In this document: positions 1 to 5,947 of the stretch, one piece after another
Position numbering within the stretch: the first letter of the stretch is position 1
Layout: each line of letters opens with the position of its first letter
Assembly: GCA_964242895.1 (NCBI GenBank)
Contig: CAXTBN010000089.1
Span: 1-8,208, forward strand
DNA: 8,208 bases
From: JASLDZ01 sp964242895
GTDB taxonomy: Bacteria > Pseudomonadota > Alphaproteobacteria > Caulobacterales > Caulobacteraceae
Reading direction: 5' to 3'
The notes under the pieces: generated by a model
The model's input: the letters and a program-made list of their open reading frames with translations, nothing else
What the model was told of the DNA's origin: nothing
Databases searched by the model: none
Position numbers and translations under genes: made by a program

Positions 1-501
1 GGCTGCCTGCCGGCGCTGGTGCCGATCCCGGTGTTCTTCGCGCTGTCGAAGGTGTTCACCGTCGCCATCGAGATGCGCCACGCCCGCTTCCTGGGCGTGC
101 CCGACCTGTCGTTCCAGGAGCCGGACACGCTTTGGAACCTGTTCGGCCTGATCCCGTGGCACGTCGCCTCGACGCCGGTGATCGGGTCCTTCCTCGACGG
201 AGCGGGTCCTCTGCACATCGGCATCATCGCCGTGCTCTACGGCTGCACGCAGTTCCTGCTGCAGTCCATGAGCCCGCAGACGCAGGGGATCGATCCGGCG
301 CAGAGGCAGATCTTCCAGCTGATGCCGATCATGATCACCTTCTTCATGGCGCACGTGGCGGCGGGTCTGCTGATCTACTGGGTGTGGTCGACCATGCTGA
401 CCATCGTGCAGCAGTACGTGATCATGCACCGGCACGGCACGGAGAACCCCATCGACAACCTTCTGGCTCGGCTGCGGGGCGGCAGGGCCGTGACGGCCTG
501 A
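1..501 (+). CDS. yidC: Membrane protein insertase YidC, C-terminal part (5' end outside window)
   Basis: The reading frame is open from base 1, beginning with the in-frame residues GCLPALVPIPVFFALSKV, so this is the last 166 residues of a longer protein and the GTG at 19 is not its start. YidC (Oxa1/Alb3 family) inserts proteins into the inner membrane, alone or with SecYEG. The visible part has the family's conserved pattern: a GCLP-x-L-x-x-IPVFFAL membrane segment, a FGLIPW loop, a hydrophobic segment around LHIGIIAVLYGCTQFLLQ, then the LMPIMITFF and GLLIYWVWSTMLTIVQQYVI segments and a short basic tail. The IEMRHA motif after the first segment is typical of alphaproteobacterial YidC. The stop at 499-501 is 4 nt before the engB start, so the two are probably co-transcribed. 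Function is known from the family; nothing looks broken. Confidence 0.96.
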   Translation, partial: GCLPALVPIPVFFALSKVFTVAIEMRHARFLGVPDLSFQEPDTLWNLFGLIPWHVASTPVIGSFLDGAGPLHIGIIAVLYGCTQFLLQSMSPQTQGIDPAQRQIFQLMPIMITFFMAHVAAGLLIYWVWSTMLTIVQQYVIMHRHGTENPIDNLLARLRGGRAVTA

Positions 502-505
502 CCCG

Positions 506-1162
506 GTGGAGCTCGTCGGGCACGAGGCTGAGTGGTCGCCCGACGCGCTGGAGGCGGCGCGCGTGCTGTTCGCGCAGGAGTGCCGCTTCCTGATGGGCGC
601 CGCCAAGCTGGAGCAGCTGCCGCCCCCCGACCTGCCGGAGGTGGCCTTCGCCGGCCGCTCCAACGTGGGCAAGTCGTCGCTGATCAACGCGCTCACCGGC
701 CGCCACGACCTGGCGCGCGCCTCCAACGCACCCGGCCGCACGCGCGAGGTGAACCTGTTCCTGCTCGCCGAGCAGGTGCGGCTCGTGGACCTGCCGGGCT
801 ACGGCTTCGCCAGCGCCGACAAGAAGACGGTGGCGCGCTTCCAGAACCTCGGTCGCAGCTACCTGCGCGGGCGGCCCAACCTGAAACGCGTCTACCTCCT
901 GATCGACGCGCGCCACGGCCTCAAGCCGCCCGACCGCGAGGCGCTGGATGCGCTCGACCTCGCCGCCGTGAGCTATCAGGTGGTGCTGACGAAGGCGGAC
1001 AAGCTGCGCCCGGCCAGCGACCTGGTGCAGGTGGAGCGGGAGACGCTGCGGGCCTTGGCCAAGCGCCCGGCCGCCTTCCCGCGCGTGGCGTCGACCTCGT
1101 CGTCCACCGGCCTGGGCCTGCCCGAGCTGCGGGCGGAGGTCGCGGCGGCGATGGCGGTCTAG
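506..1162 (+). CDS. engB: Ribosome biogenesis GTPase EngB (YsxC/YihA)
   Basis: This 218-residue protein belongs to the TrmE-Era-EngA-EngB-Septin GTPase group. EngB binds GTP and helps assemble the large ribosomal subunit in the cytoplasm. All G motifs are visible: G1 GRSNVGKSS (residues 50-58), a G2 threonine in PGRT (76-79), G3 DLPGYG (95-100), G4 TKAD (162-165) and a G5 stretch TSSS (197-200). Length is within the family range. The GTG start at 506 is chosen because upstream sequence belongs to yidC and the conserved N-terminal block LFAQECRF lies well before the next methionine (residue 30). There is no clear Shine-Dalgarno sequence, and the 4-nt gap suggests translation coupled to yidC. 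The TAG stop at 1160-1162 lies within a CTAG shared with the stop of the convergent membrane-protein gene. Confidence 0.97.
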   Translation: MELVGHEAEWSPDALEAARVLFAQECRFLMGAAKLEQLPPPDLPEVAFAGRSNVGKSSLINALTGRHDLARASNAPGRTREVNLFLLAEQVRLVDLPGYGFASADKKTVARFQNLGRSYLRGRPNLKRVYLLIDARHGLKPPDREALDALDLAAVSYQVVLTKADKLRPASDLVQVERETLRALAKRPAAFPRVASTSSSTGLGLPELRAEVAAAMAV

Positions 1163-1464
1163 AACGAGCCGCTGCGCCGCACCTCGCCGAAGCGCCAGGA
1201 CATGACGGCGACGCCGATCGCGAAGCCCGCGAGCACCACCCAGGGCGTCCAGCTGAAGGCGAGGTGCAGACCTCGCCACGCCAGCGCCACGCCGACGGCC
1301 AGGTTGCACGCGCCCCACACGGCGTTCACCAGCGGCGACGAGGGGCCGCGTCCGCGCGGCGTGGCGAAGGGCGTCGGGAAGGGCTCGCCCCGCGCGCCGG
1401 CCGCCAGGTGCGGGACGGCGTTGCCGAGCACCAGGCCGGCGAGGAACAGCAGAAGGTAGGACAT
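1159..1464 (-). CDS. Small multi-pass membrane protein of unknown function
   Basis: This 101-residue protein starts at ATG 1464, with GGAGG at 1474-1470 five bases upstream. Three hydrophobic stretches are visible (about residues 2-18, 44-63 and 72-90), so it is probably an inner-membrane protein with a short basic tail (RFGEVRRSGSF). The region between the first two segments carries a distinctive pattern: NAVPH, then FPTPFATP, then SSPLVNAVWGACN (residues 15-54). It resembles small hypothetical proteins I believe recur in proteobacteria, but I know no assigned function and do not propose one. It lies 30 nt downstream of the zinc-finger gene on the same strand, so the two are likely one transcript. 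Its TAG stop overlaps the engB stop on the other strand. Codon use is as GC-rich as its neighbours. The protein is probably real; its role is unknown. Confidence 0.8.
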   Translation of the reverse strand: MSYLLLFLAGLVLGNAVPHLAAGARGEPFPTPFATPRGRGPSSPLVNAVWGACNLAVGVALAWRGLHLAFSWTPWVVLAGFAIGVAVMSWRFGEVRRSGSF

Positions 1465-1474
1465 CGGCGCCTCC
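1465..1474 (-). promoter_or_regulatory. Ribosome binding site of the small membrane-protein gene
   Basis: GGAGG on the minus strand (1474-1470) is followed by a 5-nt spacer and ATG at 1464. This strong site supports the small membrane protein being translated from its own start inside the two-gene minus-strand transcript. Confidence 0.65.
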
Positions 1475-1494
1475 GTCGGGCGCGGCCCACGCGG

Positions 1495-1665
1495 TCAGCC
1501 GCCGCCCACGCCCTCCACCACCTTGCCCGTGCCGGCGCACACGGGACAGGGCCGGCCGTCGTGCTCGCCCGAGCCGCCGCAGTGCGGGCACACGTTCTCG
1601 CCCGTACCCGGCGTGCCGGACGGGGCGTCGTCGCCCGGAGCGGGGGCGGTGGGGTCTTCGGCCAT
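1495..1665 (-). CDS. Small DnaJ-type CxxCxGxG zinc-finger protein
   Basis: The predicted protein has 56 residues. The ATG at 1665 is chosen over an in-frame TTG at 1689 because GGAGG lies at 1678-1674, eight bases before the ATG. The N-terminal half is acidic and rich in Pro, Gly and Ala. The C-terminal half has two CxxCxGxG repeats, CPHCGGSG and CPVCAGTG, separated by a short EHDGRP linker. This is the pattern of one DnaJ zinc centre: two repeats giving four cysteines that could hold one zinc ion. In DnaJ this module takes part in substrate binding and thiol chemistry; the J domain and the other repeats are absent here. A small chaperone-like or metal-binding role is only inference. It precedes the membrane-protein gene by 30 nt and is divergent from argB. 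Small size leaves some doubt about expression. Confidence 0.75.
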   Translation of the reverse strand: MAEDPTAPAPGDDAPSGTPGTGENVCPHCGGSGEHDGRPCPVCAGTGKVVEGVGGG

Positions 1666-1680
1666 GGTCGCATCCTCCGA
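1666..1680 (-). promoter_or_regulatory. Ribosome binding site deciding the zinc-finger start
   Basis: On the minus strand the sequence TCGGAGGATGCGACC runs directly into ATG at 1665. The GGAGG core at 1678-1674 has an 8-nt spacer to this ATG, which favours it over the upstream TTG at 1689, a codon that would place the site inside the coding region. Confidence 0.65.
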
Positions 1681-1746
1681 GGAGCTCAACCGCGCAGCGC
1701 CGTTTCCGCTCCCCTCCCCGGGCCAAACCGTCTACACGCGCGCGCC

Positions 1747-2670
1747 ATGACCGACGCCATGACGCCGGAGGAGGAAGCCGGCTGGGCCACCGCCCACACC
1801 CTGGCCGAGGCGCTCCCCTTCATCTCCGCCTACGACCGCGAGACCGTGGTCATCAAGTACGGCGGCCACGCCATGGGTGAGGAGTCGGTCGCCAAGACCT
1901 TCGCCGCCGACGCCGTGCTGCTGAAGCTGCTGGGCGTGCATCCGGTCGTGGTGCACGGCGGCGGTCCGCAGATCAGCCGGATGCTGGAGAAGGCGGGCGT
2001 CCAGTCCACCTTCATCGACGGCCTGCGCGTGACCGACGAGGCGACCATGGAGGTGGCCGAGATGGTCCTGTCCGGCGCCATCAACAAAGAGATCGTCCAC
2101 TACATCAACCGCGCGGGCGCCGACGCCGACGTGCGCGGCGTGGGCCTGTCGGGCAAGGACGCGCGGCTGATCACGGTGGAGAAGGCGCACCGCACGCGCG
2201 TCGATCCCGACAGCCGCATCGAGCAGGCCATCGACCTCGGCTTCGTGGGCGAGCCCAGCCGAGTGGATCCCAAGATCGTCGAGGCGCTGATCTACGCCGA
2301 CCAGGACTACGTGCCCGTGATCGCGCCCATCGGCGTCTCCGACGAGGGCGAGACCTACAACATCAACGCAGACACCGCGGCGGGGGCTATCGCGGGCGCG
2401 CTCCGCGCCAAGCGCATGCTGCTGCTCACCGACGTGGTCGGCGTGCTCGACGCCGCGGGCGAGCTGATCCGTCAGCTGACCTGTGCGGAAGCGCGCGAGC
2501 TGATCGCCAGCGGCGTGGCCAGCGGCGGCATGATCCCCAAGCTGGAGACCGCCGTCGCGGCCGTGGAGAGCGGCGTCAGCGCCGTGGTGATCCTCGACGG
2601 GCGCCGCCCCCACGCCATGCTGGTGGAGCTGTTCAGCGAGCACGGCGCGGGCACCCTGGTATGCCGCTGA
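1747..2670 (+). CDS. argB: Acetylglutamate kinase (ArgB)
   Basis: This 307-residue enzyme phosphorylates N-acetyl-L-glutamate with ATP, the second step of arginine synthesis by the acetylated route, in the cytoplasm. Amino acid kinase motifs are all present: KYGGHAMG (residues 37-44), GGGPQI (71-76), GFVGEP (165-170), NADTAAGAIAGAL (207-219), LLTDVVGVLD (226-235) and GGMIPKLETAV (260-270). About 30 residues precede the first strand and include LAEALPFISAYDR. Such an N-terminal helix is typical of hexameric, arginine-inhibited forms, so feedback inhibition by arginine is likely. ATG 1747 is taken as the start; ATG 1759 is possible. Neither has a clear Shine-Dalgarno sequence. The reading frame is open far upstream, but that part is antisense to other genes. 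The stop overlaps the next gene by 10 bases. Confidence 0.98.
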   Translation: MTDAMTPEEEAGWATAHTLAEALPFISAYDRETVVIKYGGHAMGEESVAKTFAADAVLLKLLGVHPVVVHGGGPQISRMLEKAGVQSTFIDGLRVTDEATMEVAEMVLSGAINKEIVHYINRAGADADVRGVGLSGKDARLITVEKAHRTRVDPDSRIEQAIDLGFVGEPSRVDPKIVEALIYADQDYVPVIAPIGVSDEGETYNINADTAAGAIAGALRAKRMLLLTDVVGVLDAAGELIRQLTCAEARELIASGVASGGMIPKLETAVAAVESGVSAVVILDGRRPHAMLVELFSEHGAGTLVCR

Positions 2671-3377
2671 CCGCCGCCCCTTCCGGCGGTCTCGCCGCCG
2701 CCGAGCCGCCGCCCAGCGCGGACCTGCGCCACGTCGACACCTGGTTGTTCGACCTGGACAACACGCTTTACCCACAGGGCACCGAGTTCGTCACGCTGAT
2801 CGAGGGCCGCATGACCGCCTTCGTGCAGCGTGAGACGGGGCTGCCGAACGACGAAGCCTACGCCCTCCAGAAGCGCTACCTGCACGAGCACGGCGCCACG
2901 CTCGCCGGGTTGATGGCGCACCACGCCGGGATCGATCCGCACGCCTTCCTGGACGAGGTGCACGACGTTTCGACCGACAGCCTGCAGCCCGATCCGACGC
3001 TCAACGCGGTGCTGGCGGCCCTGCCCGGGCGGCGGCTGATCTTCACCAACGGCCACGCGGCGCACGCCGAGCGCGTGCTGGAGCGCCTGGGCCTGAGCCA
3101 TCTCTTCTCCGAGGTGTTCCACCTGGAGTCGGCGGACCTCGTGCCCAAGCCCGACCTGCGCACCTTCCACCGGATGATGGAGGCGCACGCCGTGGTCCCC
3201 GGCTCGACCGCCTTCTTCGAGGACTCGGTCAAGAACCTCGCTCCCGCAGCCGAGCTCGGCATGACCACGGTGTTGGTCGGCCGGAGCGCCGGCGCCGACA
3301 GCAGCGCCTTCATCGACCACCGCACGGGCGACCTCGCCGGCTTCCTGGCCCGCGCCCGCACCTCCGCCGAGCCCTGA
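2661..3377 (+). CDS. HAD-family phosphatase, probable pyrimidine 5'-nucleotidase type
   Basis: This 238-residue protein has the four HAD hydrolase motifs: I, DLDNTLY (residues 31-37; D31 nucleophile, D33 acid/base); II, TNG (129-131); III, a lysine in VPKP (K163); and IV, EDSVKN (187-192) for magnesium. An alpha-helical cap region between motifs I and II fits the SDT1/YjjG-like pyrimidine 5'-nucleotidase subfamily, which removes phosphate from nucleoside monophosphates or similar small substrates. The true substrate cannot be read from the sequence. The first 25 residues are Ala/Pro-rich and probably disordered. ATG 2661 lies inside the end of argB with a 10-base overlap and no ribosome site of its own, which suggests translational coupling. 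dapD follows 4 nt after the stop. This gene is commonly found next to argB and dapD in alphaproteobacteria as I recall, so a general metabolite-clearing role is possible. Confidence 0.92.
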   Translation: MPLTAAPSGGLAAAEPPPSADLRHVDTWLFDLDNTLYPQGTEFVTLIEGRMTAFVQRETGLPNDEAYALQKRYLHEHGATLAGLMAHHAGIDPHAFLDEVHDVSTDSLQPDPTLNAVLAALPGRRLIFTNGHAAHAERVLERLGLSHLFSEVFHLESADLVPKPDLRTFHRMMEAHAVVPGSTAFFEDSVKNLAPAAELGMTTVLVGRSAGADSSAFIDHRTGDLAGFLARARTSAEP

Positions 3378-3381
3378 CCCG

Positions 3382-4215
3382 ATGACGCCAGACCTCGCCG
3401 CCCTCGAAGGGGAGATCGACGCCGCCTGGGAGGACCGCGCCGTCCTCTCGCCCGACGCCAAGGGCGGCGTGCGCCGTGCGGTGAAGGAGTCGATCCGCCT
3501 GCTCGACCGCGGCGAGGCGCGCGTGGCGGAGAAGCGCGACGGCGTCTGGATCACGCACCAGTGGCTGAAGAAGGCTGTGCTGCTCTCCTTCCGCCTCGCC
3601 GACAACGGCCCGATGGGCGGCCATCACGCTCCCGGCCCGTGGTGGGACAAGGTCCCCGCCAAGTGGGAGGACTGGCGCGCCGACGAGTGGCGCGAAGCCG
3701 GCTTCCGCGCCGTGCCCGGCGCGGTCGTGCGCCGCGGCGCCTTCGTCGGGCGCAACGCCGTGCTGATGCCCTCCTTCGTCAACATCGGCGCCTACGTCGG
3801 CGAGGGGACCATGGTCGACACCTGGGCCACCGTGGGCTCCTGCGCCCAGATCGGCGCGGGCGTGCACCTGTCGGGCGGCGCGGGCATCGGCGGCGTGCTC
3901 GAGCCGCTGCAGGCCAACCCCACCATCATCGAGGACGGCTGCTTCATCGGCGCCCGCTCGGAGGTGGCGGAGGGCGTGATCGTCGAAGAGGCCGCCGTGC
4001 TCTCCATGGGCGTGTTCCTGAGCGCCTCCACCAAGATCGTCGACCGCGCCACCGGCGAGGTCCACCGCGGCCGCGTGCCCGCCTACAGCGTCGTGGTGCC
4101 GGGCGTGCTGCCCGACCCGGCGGGCGGCGTGGGCCTCGCCTGCGCGGTGATCGTCAAGACCGTCGATGCGCAGACGCGCTCGAAGACCAGCGTCAACGAG
4201 CTCCTGCGAGACTGA
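3382..4215 (+). CDS. dapD: 2,3,4,5-tetrahydropyridine-2,6-dicarboxylate N-succinyltransferase (DapD)
   Basis: DapD transfers succinyl from succinyl-CoA to tetrahydrodipicolinate, opening the ring, in the lysine and peptidoglycan diaminopimelate pathway. The 277-residue length matches the enterobacterial type (about 274). The match is visible throughout: the N-terminal helical part with RVAEK and THQWLKKAVLLSF (residues 47-51 and 58-70), DKVPAKW (89-95), then the left-handed beta-helix of hexapeptide repeats. The helix includes NIGAYVGEGTMVDTWATVGS (134-153), HLSGGAGIGGVLEPLQANP (162-180), IIEDGCFIGARSEV (182-195) and the C-terminal RVPAYSVVVPG and NELLRD. The enzyme works as a cytoplasmic trimer in known cases. 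The gene starts 4 nt after the HAD gene without a clear Shine-Dalgarno sequence, so coupled translation is likely. It converges on the cupin gene with only 6 nt between stops. Nothing is missing. Confidence 0.98.
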   Translation: MTPDLAALEGEIDAAWEDRAVLSPDAKGGVRRAVKESIRLLDRGEARVAEKRDGVWITHQWLKKAVLLSFRLADNGPMGGHHAPGPWWDKVPAKWEDWRADEWREAGFRAVPGAVVRRGAFVGRNAVLMPSFVNIGAYVGEGTMVDTWATVGSCAQIGAGVHLSGGAGIGGVLEPLQANPTIIEDGCFIGARSEVAEGVIVEEAAVLSMGVFLSASTKIVDRATGEVHRGRVPAYSVVVPGVLPDPAGGVGLACAVIVKTVDAQTRSKTSVNELLRD

Positions 4216-4217
4216 CA

Positions 4218-4234
4218 CCGCTCACGCCGAGCGG
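4218..4234. terminator. Candidate bidirectional hairpin between dapD and the cupin gene
   Basis: CCGCTC (4218-4223), a 5-nt loop and GAGCGG (4229-4234) form a perfect 6-bp GC-rich stem. It lies over the 6-nt gap between the convergent stops and includes the cupin stop codon. Neither strand has a T-run after it, so it is not a classic intrinsic terminator. Its position at the meeting point of two genes is the main argument. Confidence 0.35.
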
Positions 4235-4701
4235 AAGCGCCGGTCACCGTACGGCATGCCGTCCTTGCGCGTGAACCCCGCGCCGCCGGCCTCCAGGTGC
4301 ATGTCGATGTCCGGGTAGGTGGCGCCGTCGCCGCCCGGCAGGCGCGTGCCGACCTCCAGCATCACGGCCTCCGCGCCCGATCGGTTCTGGAAGCAGTGGC
4401 CGTCTGGCACGCCGGCCTTGAAGCCCGCGCAGTCGCCCGGGCGCATGACCTCCTCGCCCGCGTCGGTCACCATCACCACCTCGCCCTCCAGCACGAACAC
4501 GAACTCGTCCTCGCCGTGCTGCCAGTGCCGCTGGCTCGACCACTGGCCGGGCGGCAGCCGCAGGAGGTTCACGCCGAACTGGTCCAGCCCCGCCGCGTCG
4601 CCGAGCCGCCAGCGGCGGCGGCCGAGGCAAGGCTCGGCGTAAGGGTCGGGGTAGCTCGTGCCAGCGCGGGTGGGGGCGGAGGCGATGTCGATCTTCTTCA
4701 A
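4222..4701 (-). CDS. Cupin-domain protein of unknown substrate
   Basis: This 159-residue protein is a single-domain cupin. Motif 1 is WSSQRHWQHGEDEFVFVLEGE, with H59, H62, E66 and G73 in the expected spacing. Motif 2 runs from PGD (88-90) through PDGHCFQN (99-106), with H102 as the fourth metal ligand and N106 at its end. It therefore probably binds a divalent metal in a small beta-barrel, but cupins range from isomerases and dioxygenases to pure binding proteins, so no reaction is assigned. The start is TTG at 4701, supported by GAGGAG at 4713-4708 with a 6-nt spacer and by the MKKIDIAS-type N terminus; no ATG fits. The gene sits antisense between dapD and dapE, convergent with the former and divergent from the latter. 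There is no direct link to lysine synthesis in its sequence. Confidence 0.88.
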   Translation of the reverse strand: MKKIDIASAPTRAGTSYPDPYAEPCLGRRRWRLGDAAGLDQFGVNLLRLPPGQWSSQRHWQHGEDEFVFVLEGEVVMVTDAGEEVMRPGDCAGFKAGVPDGHCFQNRSGAEAVMLEVGTRLPGGDGATYPDIDMHLEAGGAGFTRKDGMPYGDRRFRSA

Positions 4702-4713
4702 CGGTGGCTCCTC
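4702..4713 (-). promoter_or_regulatory. Ribosome binding site deciding the cupin TTG start
   Basis: The minus strand reads GAGGAG, then CCACCG, then TTG. The core at 4713-4708 is a strong anti-16S match at 6-nt spacing and supports the rare TTG initiation codon. Confidence 0.65.
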
Positions 4714-4751
4714 GTTTGCGCGCCGGCGCGCCCCATCCTAATGCCGCGGGC
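4714..4751. promoter_or_regulatory. Divergent cupin/dapE control region with a 14-bp palindrome
   Basis: Only 50 bases separate the cupin and dapE starts. They contain the perfect palindrome GCGCGCCGGCGCGC (4718-4731), a possible operator or simply GC-rich chance. A weak minus-10-like CCTAAT (4737-4742) faces dapE; if used, transcription would begin almost at the dapE ATG. No matching minus-35 box is convincing, so the promoter itself is tentative. Confidence 0.3.
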
Positions 4752-5897
4752 ATGGACGCCGACAGCCTCCGCGACCCCGTCGCCCTCGCTCGCGAGCTCA
4801 TCCGCCGCCCTTCCGTCACCCCCACCGACGCCGGCGCCATGGACCTGGTGCAAGGCTGGCTGGAGCCCTTGGGCTTCACCTGCCGCCGCATGCCGTTCGG
4901 CGGCGTGGAGAATGTATACGCCCGCCGCGGCGAGGGGGGGACGAACCTCTGCTTCGCCGGCCACGTGGACGTGGTGCCGGCGGGCGACGCGGCCGCCTGG
5001 AGCGTCGATCCCTTCGCCGGCGAGGTCCGTAACGGCGTGCTCCTGGGGAGGGGCGCGGTCGACATGAAGGGCGCCGTCGCCGCCTGGGTCGCCGCCGTCG
5101 CCCGCGCCGGCGACGTCCCTGGCTCCCTGTCGCTGCTGATCACCGGCGACGAGGAGGGCGTGGCTGTGAACGGCACGCGCAAGGTGGTCGAGGCGCTCCT
5201 GGCCGAGGGCGAGCGCATCGACGCCTGCGTGGTCGGCGAGCCCACCAACGTCGAGGCGCTGGGCGACATGGTCAAGATCGGCCGCCGCGGCAGCTTCCAC
5301 GCGTGGGTGACGGTGGAGGGCGTGCAGGGCCACGCGGCCTATCCCCACCGCGCCGCCAACCCCGTGCCCGTGCTGATCGAGGCGCTGCACCGCATGATCA
5401 CGGCGACGCTCGACGAGGGCCACCCCGGCTTCCAGCCCTCGAACCTGCAGGTGACGGAGCTTGAGGTCGGCAACCCCGCCGCCAACGTGATCCCGCCCCG
5501 CGCCCGCGGCCGGCTCAACATCCGCTTCAACCCGCACTGGACGGGCGAGCGGCTGACGCGGTGGATGGAGGAGGTGTGCGCCGACGCAGGCCGCGGCTTC
5601 GCCGGAACCGTGAGCGTGGAGGCGCGCACCTCGGGCGAGGCGTTCCTCACCCCGCCGGGCGCGTTCAGCACGCTGGTGGCCGAGGCGGTGCGCGAGGCCA
5701 CCGGCCGCGATCCGGAGCTGTCCACCTCCGGCGGCACGTCGGACGCGCGCTTCATCCGCGCCCTGTGCCCCGTCGTGGAGTTCGGACTGGTCGGCTCGAC
5801 CATGCACATGGTCGACGAGCGGACGCCGCTCGCCGATCTCGAGGCGCTGACGCAGGCGTACGAGGGGATCATCCGCCGCTTCGCAGCGGCGGCCTGA
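4752..5897 (+). CDS. dapE: Succinyl-diaminopimelate desuccinylase (DapE)
   Basis: DapE hydrolyses N-succinyl-LL-diaminopimelate to LL-diaminopimelate and succinate, a late step towards lysine and the cell wall. The 381-residue protein is a dizinc M20-family enzyme. Visible active-site residues are H71 and D73 in HVDVVPAG, D104 in GAVDMKG, catalytic E134 and ligand E135 in GDEEG, E163 in GEPT, and H352 in STMHMVDE. The numbering almost equals that of the Haemophilus enzyme. The central dimerisation domain contains QGHAAYPHRAANPV (192-205), and SGGTSDARF (326-334) is conserved. ATG 4752 is chosen because the family's N terminus begins shortly before DPVALARELI. An in-frame GTG at 4704 would add 16 unconserved residues and overlap the cupin ribosome site. 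No Shine-Dalgarno sequence is seen, so it may be leaderless. It is separated from dapD by the antisense cupin gene. Confidence 0.98.
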   Translation: MDADSLRDPVALARELIRRPSVTPTDAGAMDLVQGWLEPLGFTCRRMPFGGVENVYARRGEGGTNLCFAGHVDVVPAGDAAAWSVDPFAGEVRNGVLLGRGAVDMKGAVAAWVAAVARAGDVPGSLSLLITGDEEGVAVNGTRKVVEALLAEGERIDACVVGEPTNVEALGDMVKIGRRGSFHAWVTVEGVQGHAAYPHRAANPVPVLIEALHRMITATLDEGHPGFQPSNLQVTELEVGNPAANVIPPRARGRLNIRFNPHWTGERLTRWMEEVCADAGRGFAGTVSVEARTSGEAFLTPPGAFSTLVAEAVREATGRDPELSTSGGTSDARFIRALCPVVEFGLVGSTMHMVDERTPLADLEALTQAYEGIIRRFAAAA

Positions 5898-5907
5898 CGA
5901 CCCGTCG

Positions 5908-5940
5908 AGAAACGGCGGAGCCGGCCTGGGCCGGCCCCGC
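5908..5940 (-). terminator. Hairpin terminator after the cold shock gene, possibly bidirectional
   Basis: GCCGGC (5920-5925) and GCCGGC (5930-5935) pair around a CTGG loop. The stem extends by four more pairs past one A-C mismatch (5915-5918 with 5937-5940). It fills the 50-base gap between the convergent dapE and cold shock genes. Reading on the minus strand the hairpin is followed by CCGTTTCTCG, a short T-rich run, so it best fits termination of the cold shock transcript. No T-run follows in the dapE direction. Confidence 0.5.
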
Positions 5941-5947
5941 GCCCGGC

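Noticed and set aside
422..1726. Minus-strand open frame of about 434 codons over engB and the small genes
   Set aside because: It is an Arg/Gly/Ala-rich shadow of engB in a GC-rich genome and shows no family motifs, while engB has all its G motifs on the other strand.
532..1746. Upstream extension of the argB frame to 532
   Set aside because: The added residues are low-complexity Arg/Ala/Gly sequence overlapping engB and antisense to the two small genes. The conserved kinase begins after ATG 1747.
4704..4751. GTG 4704 as an earlier dapE start
   Set aside because: It would add 16 unconserved residues and overlap the cupin ribosome site, and no ribosome site precedes it.
2472..5807. Several long minus-strand open frames (2472-3605, 3310-4218, 4244-5275, 4698-5807)
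   Set aside because: They lie over the HAD gene, dapD, the cupin gene and dapE, which have clear catalytic motifs. The shadows show biased His/Arg/Gly/Ala composition and no recognisable domain.
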